NCBI GenBank assembly: GCA_003151935.1
Contig: PLYZ01000055.1
Location: forward strand, 1,249 to 65,248
From: Candidatus Dormiibacterota bacterium
GTDB lineage: Bacteria; Chloroflexota; Dormibacteria; Dormibacterales; Dormibacteraceae
Reading direction: 5' to 3'
DNA length: 64,000 bases
Within the stretch, counting starts at the first letter, position 1. Each line of letters begins with the position of its first letter. Below the pieces are notes generated by a model that saw only the letters and a program-made list of their open reading frames with translations, was not told the origin of the DNA and ran no database searches. Both the position numbers and the translations under genes were made by a program. Below, piece by piece: positions 35,803 to 43,361 of the stretch.

Positions 35803-36375
35803 GTGACCGGTAGAGAATGGAAAGTCGAGTCAACCACGAGCCTTTTGCGCCGGGAACCATGGATCGAGGTGCTTGAAGAGCACATCGAGCTGCCCGACGG
35901 ACGGCGCGTCGACGACTTTTACACCATCCGCCTTCGTGACTTCGTCGTGGTGGCGCCGCTCACGGACGAAGGCAGCCTCGTCACCGTAGAGCACTACCGT
36001 CACGGCTCTCGCTCCGTGACGCAAGGCCTGCCGTCCGGTTTCATCGACGACGGCGAGACTCCGGCCGACGCGGCGCGCCGCGAGCTTCGCGAAGAGGCCG
36101 GCTACGAGGCGACGGAGTGGTTGGACCTTGGCCATTATGTGGTGGACGGCAACCGCGGCTGCGGCACGGAGCATGTGTTCCTGGCTCGTGGCTGCACCCG
36201 CGTCGCCGCACCCGTACAACTCGATCTCGCCGAGACCACCGTGCACGTGGTGCCGCTCGGAAGCGCCGTCGACTCGATGTGGAAAGGAAATATGCGCGAG
36301 CTCGCATCCGCGTCTGCGCTTGCGCTGGCTGTGTTAAGAATCAATGCGGAACCGGTATCCGCTGGGAGAGCGTGA
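35803..36375 (+). CDS. NUDIX hydrolase, ADP-ribose/nucleotide-sugar pyrophosphatase-like
   Basis: A 190-residue hydrolase of nucleoside diphosphate-X compounds. The complete Nudix box is GFIDDGETPADAARRELREEAGYE. The N-terminal WKVESTTSLLRREPWIEVLEEHIELPDGRRVDDFY resembles ADP-ribose pyrophosphatases. The track ORF from 35656 includes the promoter, so GTG 35803 is chosen. Its stop overlaps the epimerase start (GTGA), tying it to nucleotide-sugar metabolism. The actual substrate is unknown. Confidence 0.87.
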   Translation: MTGREWKVESTTSLLRREPWIEVLEEHIELPDGRRVDDFYTIRLRDFVVVAPLTDEGSLVTVEHYRHGSRSVTQGLPSGFIDDGETPADAARRELREEAGYEATEWLDLGHYVVDGNRGCGTEHVFLARGCTRVAAPVQLDLAETTVHVVPLGSAVDSMWKGNMRELASASALALAVLRINAEPVSAGRA

Positions 36376-37508
36376 ATAGATTGGAAGCCAACAAGATCCG
36401 CGAAGGCGATCGCATCAAGGACTGGCGGAACCGAAGCGTCCTCGTAACGGGCGGCGCCTCGTTCATCGGGTCGCATGTCATCGACAAGCTGGTCGAACGG
36501 GGCGCGAACAAGATCCGCGTGGTCGACGACATGTCGAGCGGAACGCTCGAAAACATCCGCGGTCACATCGACCGCGGCGTCGTCGAGGTCAAAAAGGTCG
36601 ACCTCCTGAGCGCCGGCGCGGCCGAGGAGGCAACCCGCGGCATCGACGTCGTCTTCCACCTGGCGGCGATCCACGGCGGCCGCGGCTATGTCGAGATGCA
36701 CGACGCCGAATGCGGCCGGAACCTCGTGATGGATGGGCTGCTCGTGAAGGCCTCCATCGACCAGGGCGTCGACAAGTTCGTGTTCGCCTCGTCGGGCTGC
36801 GTGTATCCCAACTACATCCAGCAGGACCTCTCGAAGGAGCTGTACCTGACCGAGGAGATGGTGGGGCCGCCCTACGACTCGGACCACCTGTACGGCTGGG
36901 CAAAGCTCATGTGCGAGCTCACGCTCCAGGCCTATCACCGCCAGTTGGGCTTCAAGTCGGTGTCCTGCCGCTTCTTCACGGTTTACGGCGAGCGCGGCGT
37001 CGAGAACCATGCCGTGATCGCGATGATCGCGCGCGCCTTCATGGACCAGAATCCGTTCGAGGTCTGGGGCGATGGCAACCAGGTCCGCAACTGGACTTAC
37101 GTCGGCGACATCGCCGAGGGCATGCTCGCGGCGGCGGAGAGCGGGGTCGTGGACGGCACGCCCATCAACCTCGGCACGATGGAGCGCACCCGCGTCATCG
37201 ATGCGGTACACGAGGTGCTTCGCTACACGGGCAAGCAGGCCGACATCAAGTTCCTGACCCACATGCCCACTGGCCCGCTGAACAGGGTCGCGAGCAACAA
37301 GCTGGCCAAGGAGCTCATCGGCTGGAGCCCGAAGGTCACGTTCGTCGAAGGGCTGCACAAGACCATCGACTGGTACTTCTCCACCAAGGACCCCGACAAG
37401 GTGCGCGCGTCCTTCGACCGCATGCTGACCGACCGCGGTGAGGACAAGGGCGAGCCGGAGCCGGTCAAGGCCGGCGCAGCTGCTTCCAAAGCTCGAGGAC
37501 AGCGCTGA
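36372..37508 (+). CDS. NAD-dependent nucleotide-sugar epimerase/dehydratase
   Basis: A 378-residue extended SDR. It has VLVTGGASFIGSHVIDKL, VFHLAAIHGGRGYVEMHDAE, FASSGCVYPNYIQQD and HLYGWAKLMCELTLQAY with the Tyr-Lys pair, then FTVYGERGVENHAVIAMIARAF and WGDGNQVRNWTYVGDIAEGM. The layout is like GDP-mannose 3,5-epimerase and dTDP-glucose 4,6-dehydratase relatives. The C-terminal 60 residues are charged and divergent. GTG 36372 overlaps the NUDIX stop; ATG of the next gene overlaps its own stop by one base. The precise substrate is uncertain. Confidence 0.88.
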   Translation: MNRLEANKIREGDRIKDWRNRSVLVTGGASFIGSHVIDKLVERGANKIRVVDDMSSGTLENIRGHIDRGVVEVKKVDLLSAGAAEEATRGIDVVFHLAAIHGGRGYVEMHDAECGRNLVMDGLLVKASIDQGVDKFVFASSGCVYPNYIQQDLSKELYLTEEMVGPPYDSDHLYGWAKLMCELTLQAYHRQLGFKSVSCRFFTVYGERGVENHAVIAMIARAFMDQNPFEVWGDGNQVRNWTYVGDIAEGMLAAAESGVVDGTPINLGTMERTRVIDAVHEVLRYTGKQADIKFLTHMPTGPLNRVASNKLAKELIGWSPKVTFVEGLHKTIDWYFSTKDPDKVRASFDRMLTDRGEDKGEPEPVKAGAAASKARGQR

Positions 37509-38884
37509 TGGCGGCCAAGCCGACGATCTCGGTCATCGGCCTCGGCAAGCTCGGCGCTTGCATCGCCGCCTGCTTCGCGCACAAGGGCTTCGAGGTGATC
37601 GGCGCCGACGTGTCCGCGAAGACGGTAGAGCTCATCAACCAGCACAAGGCGCCTGTGACCGAGCCTCAGCTCAGCGAGATGATGGCCGGCGCAGGCGAGC
37701 GGCTTCGCGCCACGCAGGACATAGCCCAGGCCGTGGTGGACTCGGACGTGACCTTGATCGTGGTTCCGACCCCCAGCACCGCCGAAGGCGGCTTCTCGAT
37801 CGATTACGTCGTCGACGCTGCCCGCTCCATCGGGAAGGGTCTCAAGGCCAAGAAGGGCTACCACCTCGTCGTCCTCACCAGCACCGTCCTGCCCGGATCG
37901 ACCGAGTACGGCATGATGCCGGTCCTCGAGCGCGAGTCGGGCAAGCGGGCCGGCAAGGATTTCGGCGTCTGCTACAGCCCCGAGTTCATCGCCCTGGGCC
38001 AGGTGATCAAGGACTTCCTCAACCCCGAGTTCCTCCTCATCGGCGAGCACGACGAGCGGGCGGGCAAGCTGCTGGCGGAGACCTATCTCGCGGTTTGCGA
38101 CAACGCTCCCAAGATCGCGCGCATGAACCTCGTCAACTCCGAGCTCACCAAGATCTCCGTCAACGCATACGTGACCATGAGAATCTCGTTCGCGAACATG
38201 GTCGCCGCCATCAGCGAGCAGCTGCCGGGAGGCGACGTCGACATCGTCACGGGAGCGCTCGGGCTCGACACGCGAATCGGAAGCCGGTACCTCAAAGGCG
38301 CGGTGGCGTACGGTGGCCCGTGCTTCCCGCGCGACAACCAGGCGCTCGCGTACCTCGCCGGCCAGCTGGGCCAGTCGGGTGCGCTGTCGGAGGCGGTTCA
38401 CAAATACAACTCGTCGAGCAACCAGAGGCTGGCCGAGCGCGTCCTCGAGCTGGTCCCCAAGGGCGGCTCGGTGGCGGTGCTCGGGCTCTCCTACAAGCCG
38501 GACAGCAACGTCATCGACGAAGCTCCCGGTTTCCTGCTGGCGCAAAGCCTCGTCGAGTCGGGCGCGACCGTCAAAGTGCACGACGCGATGGCGATGGACT
38601 CCGTCCGCCGCGTGCTGGGAGACAAGGTCACGTACGCGGCCACCGCCGAGGAGGCGATCGCCGGCAGCGACGTGGTCGTCATCACCAACCCGGACAAAGC
38701 GTATGCGGCTCTCCAGCTGGCGTCGATTCCAAGGTCGACCATCGTGATCGACGCGTGGCGGCTGCTGCGCAAGCAGGCCGGTGACTCCCCCAACTATGTC
38801 GGCCTGGGGCTGGGAGACGACAACCAGCGCCTGTCCAGCGCTCTGGCGGGCATGTGGAACGAGACGGCGCGAACCCGAGCCTGA
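37508..38884 (+). CDS. UDP-glucose/GDP-mannose dehydrogenase family protein
   Basis: A 458-residue dehydrogenase with an N-terminal Rossmann segment ISVIGLGKLGACIAACFAHKGFEVIGADVS. VPTPSTAEGGFSIDYVVDAA, TSTVLPGSTEYGMMPVLE and ELTKISVNAYVTMRISFANMV follow, then the catalytic cysteine in GAVAYGGPCFPRDNQALAYLA and GLSYKPDSNVIDEAPGF. It makes a nucleotide-linked uronic acid. It is the second such enzyme in the window; the 34496-35683 enzyme is a distant relative. It is tightly coupled to the epimerase gene, so the pair probably acts on one nucleotide sugar. Confidence 0.93.
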   Translation: MAAKPTISVIGLGKLGACIAACFAHKGFEVIGADVSAKTVELINQHKAPVTEPQLSEMMAGAGERLRATQDIAQAVVDSDVTLIVVPTPSTAEGGFSIDYVVDAARSIGKGLKAKKGYHLVVLTSTVLPGSTEYGMMPVLERESGKRAGKDFGVCYSPEFIALGQVIKDFLNPEFLLIGEHDERAGKLLAETYLAVCDNAPKIARMNLVNSELTKISVNAYVTMRISFANMVAAISEQLPGGDVDIVTGALGLDTRIGSRYLKGAVAYGGPCFPRDNQALAYLAGQLGQSGALSEAVHKYNSSSNQRLAERVLELVPKGGSVAVLGLSYKPDSNVIDEAPGFLLAQSLVESGATVKVHDAMAMDSVRRVLGDKVTYAATAEEAIAGSDVVVITNPDKAYAALQLASIPRSTIVIDAWRLLRKQAGDSPNYVGLGLGDDNQRLSSALAGMWNETARTRA

Positions 38885-38889
38885 CCAGC

Positions 38890-39735
38890 ATGGCCGTCAC
38901 CACTGACAGCGCCTCGGTCATCGACCAGGTCCGCGCGTACTGGAACCGGCGGCCCTGCAACGTCCGCCACTCGACCAGCCCGGTCGGCAGCAAGGAGTAC
39001 TTCGACGAGGTCGAGGCTCGCAAGTACTTCGTCGAGCCGCACATTCCAAAGTTCGCCGACTTCGCTCGCTGGAAGGGCAAGAAGGTGCTGGAGATCGGCT
39101 GTGGGATCGGCACTGACTCGATCAACTTCGCGAGAGCGGGCGCTGACGTCACGGTCGTCGACCTTTCGGATGAGAGCGTGGCCCTCTGCAAGAAGCGCTT
39201 CGCGGTTTACGGGCAAAAGGGAAATTTCTATCTCGGCGACGCGGAGGAGCTCAGCTCGTTCGTGCCGGTGGAGAAGTACGACCTCGTCTATTCATTTGGT
39301 GTCATCCATCACACGCCACGCCCTGAGCGCGTGATCGAGCAGATCAAGCTCTACTGCAAGCCCGAGACGGAGCTCCGCCTGATGCTCTACTCCAAGTGGT
39401 CGTGGAAGGTGCTGTGGATCATCCTCGCTTACGGCCACGGCGCCTTCTGGCGCGCCGACGAGCTGGTGGCAAAGTATTCGGAGGCCCAGGACGGCAGCCC
39501 GGTGACCTACTACTACTCGTTCCGCGGCGTGCGGTGGCTGCTGCGCGACTATGACGCCGTCAAGCTCAAGAAGGACCACATCTTTCCGTACCGCATCGAC
39601 AAGTACGTGAAGTACGAGTACCAGTGGGTCTGGTACTTCCGCTGGCTCCCGACGCCCTGGTTCTCCTGGCTCGAGCGAAGGCTCGGCTGGCACACGCTGA
39701 TCACGGCCCGTCCGAGGTCTGCCCCGACAGCGTGA
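38890..39735 (+). CDS. Class I SAM-dependent methyltransferase
   Basis: A 281-residue methyltransferase with VLEIGCGIGTDSINFARAGADVTVVDLS, GDAEELSSF and YDLVYSFGVIHHTPRPERVIEQ. The N-terminal VIDQVRAYWNRRPCNVRHS is common in methyltransferases of surface-polysaccharide loci. The C-terminal 100 residues are aromatic-rich (YQWVWYFRWLPTPWFSWLERRLGW). ATG 38890 is chosen over the track start, which lies inside the previous gene. Its stop overlaps the next gene's GTG. The substrate is unknown. Confidence 0.86.
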   Translation: MAVTTDSASVIDQVRAYWNRRPCNVRHSTSPVGSKEYFDEVEARKYFVEPHIPKFADFARWKGKKVLEIGCGIGTDSINFARAGADVTVVDLSDESVALCKKRFAVYGQKGNFYLGDAEELSSFVPVEKYDLVYSFGVIHHTPRPERVIEQIKLYCKPETELRLMLYSKWSWKVLWIILAYGHGAFWRADELVAKYSEAQDGSPVTYYYSFRGVRWLLRDYDAVKLKKDHIFPYRIDKYVKYEYQWVWYFRWLPTPWFSWLERRLGWHTLITARPRSAPTA

Positions 39736-40745
39736 CGGCGGCGCCGAAGGTCAGCGTCGTCGCTGCGACGCGAAATGATGAACATGGCGGCAACCAGACG
39801 GCTCGCACGCAGCTGTTCATCAACGGCCTCGCGGAGCAAGCGCTGCGATTCAAAATTCCGGTCGAGCTGCTGCTGGTGGAGTGGAACCCGCCCGCGGACC
39901 GGCCCCCGCTGGCCGAGGCGCACAGCTGGCCGCGCTCCGAGTGGTTCGCGCCCAAGGTCATCACGGTCTCCCCGGAGCTGCACCGCGCGTTCCCACACTC
40001 GGACGGGCTACCCCTGTTCCAGATGATCGCCAAGAACGTCGGCATCCGCCGCGCCTCTGCCGAGTTCGTGCTGGCGACGAATATCGACATCCTGCTGAGC
40101 GACGAGCTGTTCCAATCCTTCGAGCGCGGACTGAAACCGAACGCGCTGTACCGCGTGGACCGCCTCGACGTCGAAGCCGATCTCGACCGCAAGCCGCTGC
40201 CGTCACCGGCGGAGGTCCGCGCGCTGCCGTGGATCCGAGCGCACCGGCAGGACGGGGCCTATTACCCTGACGGCAAGCGAGAGCCGTGGTACGCGGCCGC
40301 GCGCTCCATGGTCAACCGGACGATCTGGAACGCGCTGCACGGCGGCCCATTGCCGGACCTGTTCACGTTTGCCTGCGGAGACTTCACACTCACGACAAAG
40401 GAGGTCTGGGAGGGAATGCATGGCTACCCGGAATGGCCGATGTACTCCTTCCACCTGGACAGCCTCGCCCTCGTGCTGGCGTATCGCGCCGGGGTCGAGA
40501 TGGTCAACCTGGCTCCGCCGAAGGTCGCCCACCATCTCGAGCATGGCGCTGGCTCAGGCTGGACACCGGAGGGGGCTCGCCGCCTGTTCGGGCGGCTCGA
40601 AACAGCGGGAGTGCCCTACCTGAGCGGGAACGACTACGACAGGGTCGCGCGAGAGATCTTGGGTAAAGGACCTGGATTCCACCCGCTGAACGGCCCAGAG
40701 TGGGGGCTGGTTTCTAGGGATCTGCCGGTTACGGTTCCGAACTGA
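39732..40745 (+). CDS. Glycosyltransferase-like protein of an undescribed subgroup (paralogue 1)
   Basis: A 337-residue protein. The N-terminus VSVVAATRNDEHGGNQTARTQLFINGL resembles GT2 starts. VELLLVEWNPPADRPPL, GLPLFQMIAKNVGIRRASAEFVLATNIDILLSDEL (DXD-like) and ACGDFTLTTKEVWEGMHGYPEWPMYSFHLDSLAL define the core. It is clearly homologous along its length to 43362-44408. The likely role is sugar transfer to the growing glycan, by fold and context. GTG 39732 overlaps the methyltransferase stop. It ends the plus-strand operon. Confidence 0.78.
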   Translation: MTAAPKVSVVAATRNDEHGGNQTARTQLFINGLAEQALRFKIPVELLLVEWNPPADRPPLAEAHSWPRSEWFAPKVITVSPELHRAFPHSDGLPLFQMIAKNVGIRRASAEFVLATNIDILLSDELFQSFERGLKPNALYRVDRLDVEADLDRKPLPSPAEVRALPWIRAHRQDGAYYPDGKREPWYAAARSMVNRTIWNALHGGPLPDLFTFACGDFTLTTKEVWEGMHGYPEWPMYSFHLDSLALVLAYRAGVEMVNLAPPKVAHHLEHGAGSGWTPEGARRLFGRLETAGVPYLSGNDYDRVAREILGKGPGFHPLNGPEWGLVSRDLPVTVPN

Positions 40746-40854
40746 TTCCGGTGCATCGACTTTGGCGCGATTGCCGGCGAACCGGTAGGGGTGTTCTGAG
40801 ATCAAGCCGCACTGCAACCCTACGGTTGACCATGGGGTTTACAATAGGCTTGAG

Positions 40855-41103
40855 ATGGCAGTTCCACGTGTGGTTACCGCAGACGACTTGAGAAGCCAGC
40901 TTGGCCGTGAGCTTGATCAGCTTCGTTCGAGTGAGGAAGTCCTTTTCGTCTCCAAGCGTGGGCGGCTAGCTGCGGTCCTCATCGATGTCGAACAGTACCG
41001 AGCCATGGTCGAGCGAGCCGAGTACCTCGAGGACAGCCTCGCCGCGCTGCAGGCCCGCGAGGAAGTCGACCGGGCCATCCCCTGGTCGAAGGTCCGCCAG
41101 TAG
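40855..41103 (+). CDS. Phd/YefM-family antitoxin
   Basis: An 82-residue antitoxin. VVTADDLRSQLGRELDQLRSSEEVLFVSKRGRLAAVLIDVEQYRAMVER is the typical Phd/YefM DNA-binding fold, followed by a helical toxin-binding tail. A TACAAT -10-like hexamer lies at 40840-40845, so the message may have almost no leader. The RelE-like toxin reading frame follows directly, and the proteins should form a complex that represses this promoter. Confidence 0.88.
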   Translation: MAVPRVVTADDLRSQLGRELDQLRSSEEVLFVSKRGRLAAVLIDVEQYRAMVERAEYLEDSLAALQAREEVDRAIPWSKVRQ

Positions 41104-41369
41104 CACCGAGCAAGAGGTACGACGTCCGCCTCCACCCGGAGGCGATCAAGGCGTATCGCCGGCTCCGTGGATCTGTCGCCGATCGCGTTGCGGCCGCAAT
41201 CGATGACCTCGCGATGAACCCCCGTCCGCCGGGCTCAGTGAAGCTTGCCGGGCGGGATGACTTCCGCGTCCGCGTCGGCGATTACCGCATCGTCTACGCG
41301 GTGGACGATGCCGAAGACTTCGTCCTCATCGCCAAGATCGCTCATCGTCGCGATGTCTATCGGCGCTGA
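41100..41369 (+). CDS. RelE/ParE-family toxin with no conventional start codon
   Basis: This reading frame is absent from the ORF track because it lacks ATG, GTG or TTG. The frame reads KRYDVRLHPEAIKAYRRLRGSVADRVAAAIDDL, then NPRPPGSVKLAGRDDFRVRVGDYRIVYAVDD and IAKIAHRRDVYRR, an intact RelE ribonuclease fold including the C-terminal HRRDVY. The best start candidates are GTA 41100, overlapping the antitoxin stop (GTAG), or CTG 41082. A mutated start that silences the toxin is also possible. The frame itself is uninterrupted. The start coordinate is provisional. Confidence 0.75.
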   Translation, partial: VAPSKRYDVRLHPEAIKAYRRLRGSVADRVAAAIDDLAMNPRPPGSVKLAGRDDFRVRVGDYRIVYAVDDAEDFVLIAKIAHRRDVYRR

Positions 41370-41470
41370 TCGCCCAGGCCTACGCGTTCGCGTATGGAAA
41401 GCCTTGCGAATTGTGGTGGGCCGTACCTCTTGGGCTCTAGCGCCGTGGCCGGGAGGAAGGTGGCAGGAGC

Positions 41471-42601
41471 TCAGAGCCCACCCGGAAGCCGGCCCGCCAG
41501 CAAACCATAGGCGCCGTAGAGCGACCCCACGGCTTTGCTGGGCTGAAGGGTGACCGCGGCAGACGATGAGCTCGCGAGATCGTAGACGACCAGGTTGGGC
41601 TGAGCCTGGAGCGCAAGGAGCACCTTGCCTTTTGTGATGAAGCCGAGCTCCGCAACCTCTCCCGGCAGCTTGCGCAGCTCACCCGTCGCGCCAGTGACGT
41701 AGATGCTTGTTCCGCTGAGGTTCACGTTGTCCACGATGAAGTTCCTGGTACCGGGCTCGAGCGCCTGGTAAACAGGGTTCGGCGGAACGTTGCCGAGCTT
41801 GATCTCCGCGCCCGTCCAGTCGTAGAACATCGCGGCGGCGTCGGAGTATCTCTCGCACAGGACGCCTTCGTGGGTCGGCAATCCTAACGGAAGACCCTCC
41901 TTGGCGGGACACAACTCGGCGATTCGGTCGCCGGTCGCCGAGTTGATAAGGTGGTACCCGCCGAGGGCACCGAACGGCGTAATTGACCCTCCGCGGCCGC
42001 TCTGGCTGGCGAATGGTATGGAGACCGCCACGACAAGGTTAGTGCCGAGCCACTCCACGGGCCACTCAGCGACGCTTGGCGAGCTGAAGATGTCGACTCG
42101 GTTGGCGCCGCTCAGATCGGAGACGTACATCTGCATCCCGCCGTAAGTGATGGCGAGACCCTCGACATGGTAAGTCAGAAGCGCGACCGCGATCCTGCGG
42201 TCGTCAGGGCTCACGGAAAAACGCGCCTGAATCGTCGCCGAAGATGGAAGCGTGGCCGCCACCGCAACGTTACTGTTTGGCTCGAAGCTCTTCAGCGTGG
42301 ATGGACCATCGAGGAAGTAGACCTTGCGGTCCGACGTGCTGACGAGGGGGCCGTAGCCTCCAAAGTCCGGCGACGGCCATTGTGCCGTGACATGGCCGCC
42401 GATCCGGCCATCGACGCCGACAAGGTAGATGGAGTATTGCCCGTCCCGAGATGCTTGCTGCACCACTGCGTACGCCGACGAGAAAGCGGTGTTCGATGGA
42501 GCGGCCGTTCTGGGTGTGATAGGGGCTGAGCTCGAGGACCCGGCGTTGCACGAAGTTACCAGCACGATGGCCGTTACGGACGCCAAGAGATCCCGCCTCA
42601 T
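41471..42601 (-). CDS. Putative lipoprotein with beta-propeller-like domain
   Basis: A 376-residue protein with a signal peptide and lipobox (VLVTSCNAG), then a Ser/Thr-rich linker. The mature part has repeated beta-rich blades with SPDDRRIAV, YLVGVDGRIGGHV and MYVSDLSGANRVDIFSS, suggesting a WD40/TolB-like propeller. I do not recognise a specific family. It sits alone between the RelBE-like and BrnTA-like modules, so it is part of the accessory island rather than of the glycan operons. ATG 42601. Confidence 0.7.
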   Translation of the reverse strand: MRRDLLASVTAIVLVTSCNAGSSSSAPITPRTAAPSNTAFSSAYAVVQQASRDGQYSIYLVGVDGRIGGHVTAQWPSPDFGGYGPLVSTSDRKVYFLDGPSTLKSFEPNSNVAVAATLPSSATIQARFSVSPDDRRIAVALLTYHVEGLAITYGGMQMYVSDLSGANRVDIFSSPSVAEWPVEWLGTNLVVAVSIPFASQSGRGGSITPFGALGGYHLINSATGDRIAELCPAKEGLPLGLPTHEGVLCERYSDAAAMFYDWTGAEIKLGNVPPNPVYQALEPGTRNFIVDNVNLSGTSIYVTGATGELRKLPGEVAELGFITKGKVLLALQAQPNLVVYDLASSSSAAVTLQPSKAVGSLYGAYGLLAGRLPGGL

Positions 42602-42642
42602 GACTGTTTAACACTATGCATTCGGCGGGGGTTACGTCGCGA

Positions 42643-42909
42643 TCAGCCTCGACGTGCCCTACGTTCGCGCGGGGGCTCACGGCGCTCAAGCCGAGCCACG
42701 GCTAATTCGAGCACCGACTTCATAAGCGTCTGGTATGGCACACCCGCTCGCTTCGCCTGCCTCTTAAGCCGTTCAAGCAGATCGTTTGGAACGCGAAGCG
42801 AGACAGCGACCGTTCGCGGCCTCTCGGAGAACAGTGCATCGACGTGCTCGTCAAACTCCTCATCGGACATGTCCTCGAACGGATCAGTCCACTTCGTGGC
42901 CGTACTCAT
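42643..42909 (-). CDS. BrnA/CopG-like ribbon-helix-helix antitoxin
   Basis: An 88-residue protein. An acidic N-terminus (DPFEDMSDEEFDEHVDALF) is followed by VAVSLRVPNDLLERLKRQAKRAGVPYQTLMKSVLELAVARL, a ribbon-helix-helix DNA-binding domain. The track ORF begins upstream inside the toxin; ATG 42909 has a strong Shine-Dalgarno (AGGAGGT) and overlaps the toxin stop by four bases. Toxin-first order is typical of brnTA. It should repress the shared promoter. Confidence 0.85.
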   Translation of the reverse strand: MSTATKWTDPFEDMSDEEFDEHVDALFSERPRTVAVSLRVPNDLLERLKRQAKRAGVPYQTLMKSVLELAVARLERREPPRERRARRG

Positions 42910-43187
42910 CGGTAGTACCTCCTGGCAGCACGTCGGCCGGCCTGGCGCGCATGGACGGGAAAGCGGCCGGCCGGGTGGTCGACCCACACTGCCACTAGCA
43001 ATCGACCCTTCAGAGTTGCGCCAACAACCGTGTGATAGGTCACGCGCGCGCGGACCTCGGTGGACTGGATACCATCGGCGTCATTCATCGCTTCGTCGAT
43101 CTCCTCGCGGCTGAGCCTTCGCTCTGGATGGTCAGCCAGCAAGTGGCGGAGGTTCGACGCCTCCCACACCACTGGCCTAGCATCCAC
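42906..43187 (-). CDS. BrnT-like toxin
   Basis: A 93-residue protein. VVWEASNLRHLLADHPERRLSREEIDEAMNDADG, then RARVTYHTVVGATLKGRLLVAVWV and the C-terminal PVHARQAGRRAARRYYR resemble BrnT ribonuclease toxins of the RelE superfamily, including the Arg-rich end. The match is by pattern and by the following RHH antitoxin, so a related BrnT-like family is possible. It is the first gene of the pair. Confidence 0.72.
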   Translation of the reverse strand: MDARPVVWEASNLRHLLADHPERRLSREEIDEAMNDADGIQSTEVRARVTYHTVVGATLKGRLLVAVWVDHPAGRFPVHARQAGRRAARRYYR

Positions 43188-43195
43188 TCGCGCCC

Positions 43196-43242
43196 AGTAT
43201 ATACGACGAGGCAGTTAGTTGCATTACAGGTCGCATATACGA
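43196..43242 (-). promoter_or_regulatory. Candidate promoter and operator of the BrnT/BrnA-like pair
   Basis: On the minus strand TATACT (43201-43196) is a good -10 box just upstream of the toxin start. Two copies of TCGTATAT (plus-strand ATATACGA at 43199-43206 and 43235-43242) lie 36 bp apart, one overlapping the -10. They are plausible antitoxin binding sites; the -35 is weak. Confidence 0.45.
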
Positions 43243-43325
43243 ATGGTGGCTGTAGTTTCCATGGTGCATGTTCATCCGACCACCCTTCCCCCTTCGGTTC
43301 GCGTTATGGCAAGCCCGCCGAATTG

Positions 43326-43357
43326 GTGGGGGCTGGCTTCCGAGGATCTGCGGGTTT
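43326..43357 (+). pseudogene. Fragment resembling the 3' end of the 39732-40745 glycosyltransferase gene
   Basis: GTGGGGGCTGG (43326-43336) and the following bases match 40700-40731 at about 26 of 32 positions; GGATCTGC is also shared. It is on the plus strand, the orientation of paralogue 1, and lies just beyond the stop of the minus-strand paralogue 2, so it is not explained by that gene. It looks like a duplicated remnant marking the edge of the toxin-antitoxin island. Confidence 0.5.
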
Positions 43358-43361
43358 CTGG

